Source: Bugulina stolonifera
Taxonomy: Eukaryota > Bryozoa > Gymnolaemata > Cheilostomatida > Bugulidae
Assembly (NCBI GenBank): GCA_935421135.1
Contig: OW285196.1
Span: 6,955,501-7,019,500 of the forward strand
Reading direction: 5' to 3'
Length of the DNA stretch: 64,000 bases
The notes below the pieces were generated by a model that was not told where the DNA came from, searched no databases, and saw nothing but the letters and a program-made list of their open reading frames with translations. Made by a program: the position numbers and the translations under genes. Below, piece by piece: positions 62,592 through 64,000 of the stretch; the stretch's first letter is position 1, and each line of letters starts with the position of its first letter.

Positions 62592-64000
62592 TGTGAATAG
62601 TCACTAAAATTACAATTTTATAGTTTTTACGAAAAATAACTACATGTATCCATTATGTCTATTGTTACAGAAATGGTGCTGAACACCGAGCAATACCACT
62701 AATAATAATCAAAGCAACCATGTTTGCAATAAAAATCAACAATGATGCTCATGAGCACTAGTTGCGTCAATAGTCATGTAATCGCACAATTGCGATTCAT
62801 ATAGATTTAGTAGATTTAGTTGAAAGGTTGGAACAATAGAGCACAAGCTCAAAGAGTAACGAAAATTAGATAGTCAAACAGTACTGCAATAGGCCTACAT
62901 GGACAACTTGGAAATACACAGAAAACATTAATTGATTTGAATTTAAAAAATGGTAATCAAAGACATGGTGATGATTTTGCTTCAAGCTTACCTATAGGCT
63001 ACAAAGTTTATAATTTACTGAGCTGTAGCTTACACTCACTGTGGGTGTAATAACTTAATAAGAACATGGATAGCATAAATAGTAGCCAATAAATACAATA
63101 TTAAAAACACAGATCTGATAATAATAGCAAGTAAATAGAACTAATAAAAATATAGTAATATACCAGTTCTCACCACCCAGTGACCAAACTAGAGGACATA
63201 GGTTTGCTAGCAAACTGCCCTCCTTGGCAGTTCTTTGTACAACTGCTTATGGTTATCCACAGCAAAGAGTGGATGAGAGCTTGGTAGCTATCTGGCTGAA
63301 AGCCTTGCCTTATTTATTAACTTACATGTAGCTTCTTCTAATATTACACAGAAAGCTATTTGTTTGTACCTCCTTGTAATACCAGGAAGCATGCAGCTGG
63401 AATCACTAAAACATGTTTTTGCTACACTAAAATTAAGCTATGAAAAGCCAACATGCTAATAGGGACTTGCTATAAATAAATACAATCATTGTATTTATTT
63501 ATAGCAAGTCCCTATTAGCATATTGGCTTTTCATAGTGCAGTGCATCACAACACCATAATGTTGTACTTTGAATGGAATTTGGGCATTATAACCATACCG
63601 GACTTTATTTTTACTAATATTTTATCATTTGGGTACATTGTTATTCAGTTTTACATTACATTAAATATACAGTAAAAACAAGAAAAATAATTTAAATTTC
63701 GAAATATCTAATAGTATGTGGATTACATTATCTTATGTTATATAATATTATATGCAAGAAATTTCAATCTTTTGAATTTGTCCATTATAATTATTATAGA
63801 TATATCTTTATTATTATTATTATGTTTATATTATAATAATATTAAATATATATTTCCTTGGTTGATATTATATTTATTTATATTATTAAATTATTATTTT
63901 TAATTATTATTTTAATCTTTTGACTATGTTACTGTCAATTATCAATAAGTGAAAGATAACAATTAAGATCAGATAATCACAGCAGCACTTTCAAGATTAC
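62592..64000. other. AT-rich flank upstream of the THAP gene
   Basis: It contains the promoter region of the THAP gene, a hairpin at 63438-63536 and a very AT-rich stretch after 63600. No gene is seen. Confidence 0.5.
63438..63536. repeat. Hairpin with about 48-bp arms
   Basis: CTATGAAAAGCCAACATGCT and onward is mirrored by the complement ending TTTTCATAG, with one or two mismatches. Confidence 0.93.

Overview
The window is eukaryotic and animal. It is AT-rich and carries multi-exon genes with GT/AG introns, a THAP zinc-finger gene, an SLC16-type transporter, EF-hand repeats and a dense mix of DNA transposons, LTR remnants and tRNA-like SINEs. The strong over-use of the palindromic octamer TACATGTA and the compact genes would fit a sponge or another non-bilaterian, but that placement is a guess. 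Nothing bacterial is visible. All gene models were spliced by hand; where the exon lengths sum to a multiple of three and the frame stays open across every junction, this is stated.

Layout. 1-931 (minus): N-terminal exons of an SLC16/monocarboxylate-transporter-like gene that runs off the left edge. 3099-3232 (minus): probable last exon of an unrecognised gene. 2.4-9.8 kb: mostly repeats, including a 500-bp palindrome, an inverted-repeat element whose interior is a hexanucleotide satellite, and minisatellites. 9.8-18.4 kb (minus): a 13-exon gene for a 528-residue coiled-coil protein with two EF-hands and a C-terminal CaaX box. 21.4-30.1 kb (plus): a head-to-head 16-exon gene for an unrecognised protein of about 910-937 residues. 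30-54 kb: a tandem array of four copies (A-D, minus strand) of a small secreted peptide gene with a symmetric six-cysteine pattern. Each copy has a conserved TATA/5'UTR exon, a signal-peptide exon and a fast-changing cysteine exon; C and D look intact, A has lost cysteines and B has an in-frame stop. 55.8-57.9 kb (plus): a gene with a P2X7-like cysteine-rich C-terminal domain. 58.1-62.6 kb (minus): a 12-exon, 779-residue THAP plus DDE transposase-like gene with apparently complete catalytic residues, convergent with the previous one (214 bp between the two stop codons). 62.6-64 kb: AT-rich non-coding sequence with a hairpin.

Mobile DNA: three copies of a non-autonomous hAT-like element (one with a perfect 8-bp target duplication and a nested TRIM-like LTR element), two solo LTRs of one family each flanked by ATAT, several fold-back/MITE elements, two SINE families and low-copy repeats spread by duplication of the peptide locus. 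The peptide array is the most likely undescribed system: a lineage of secreted, disulfide-rich, apparently fast-evolving peptides, possibly for defence or chemical interaction (inference).
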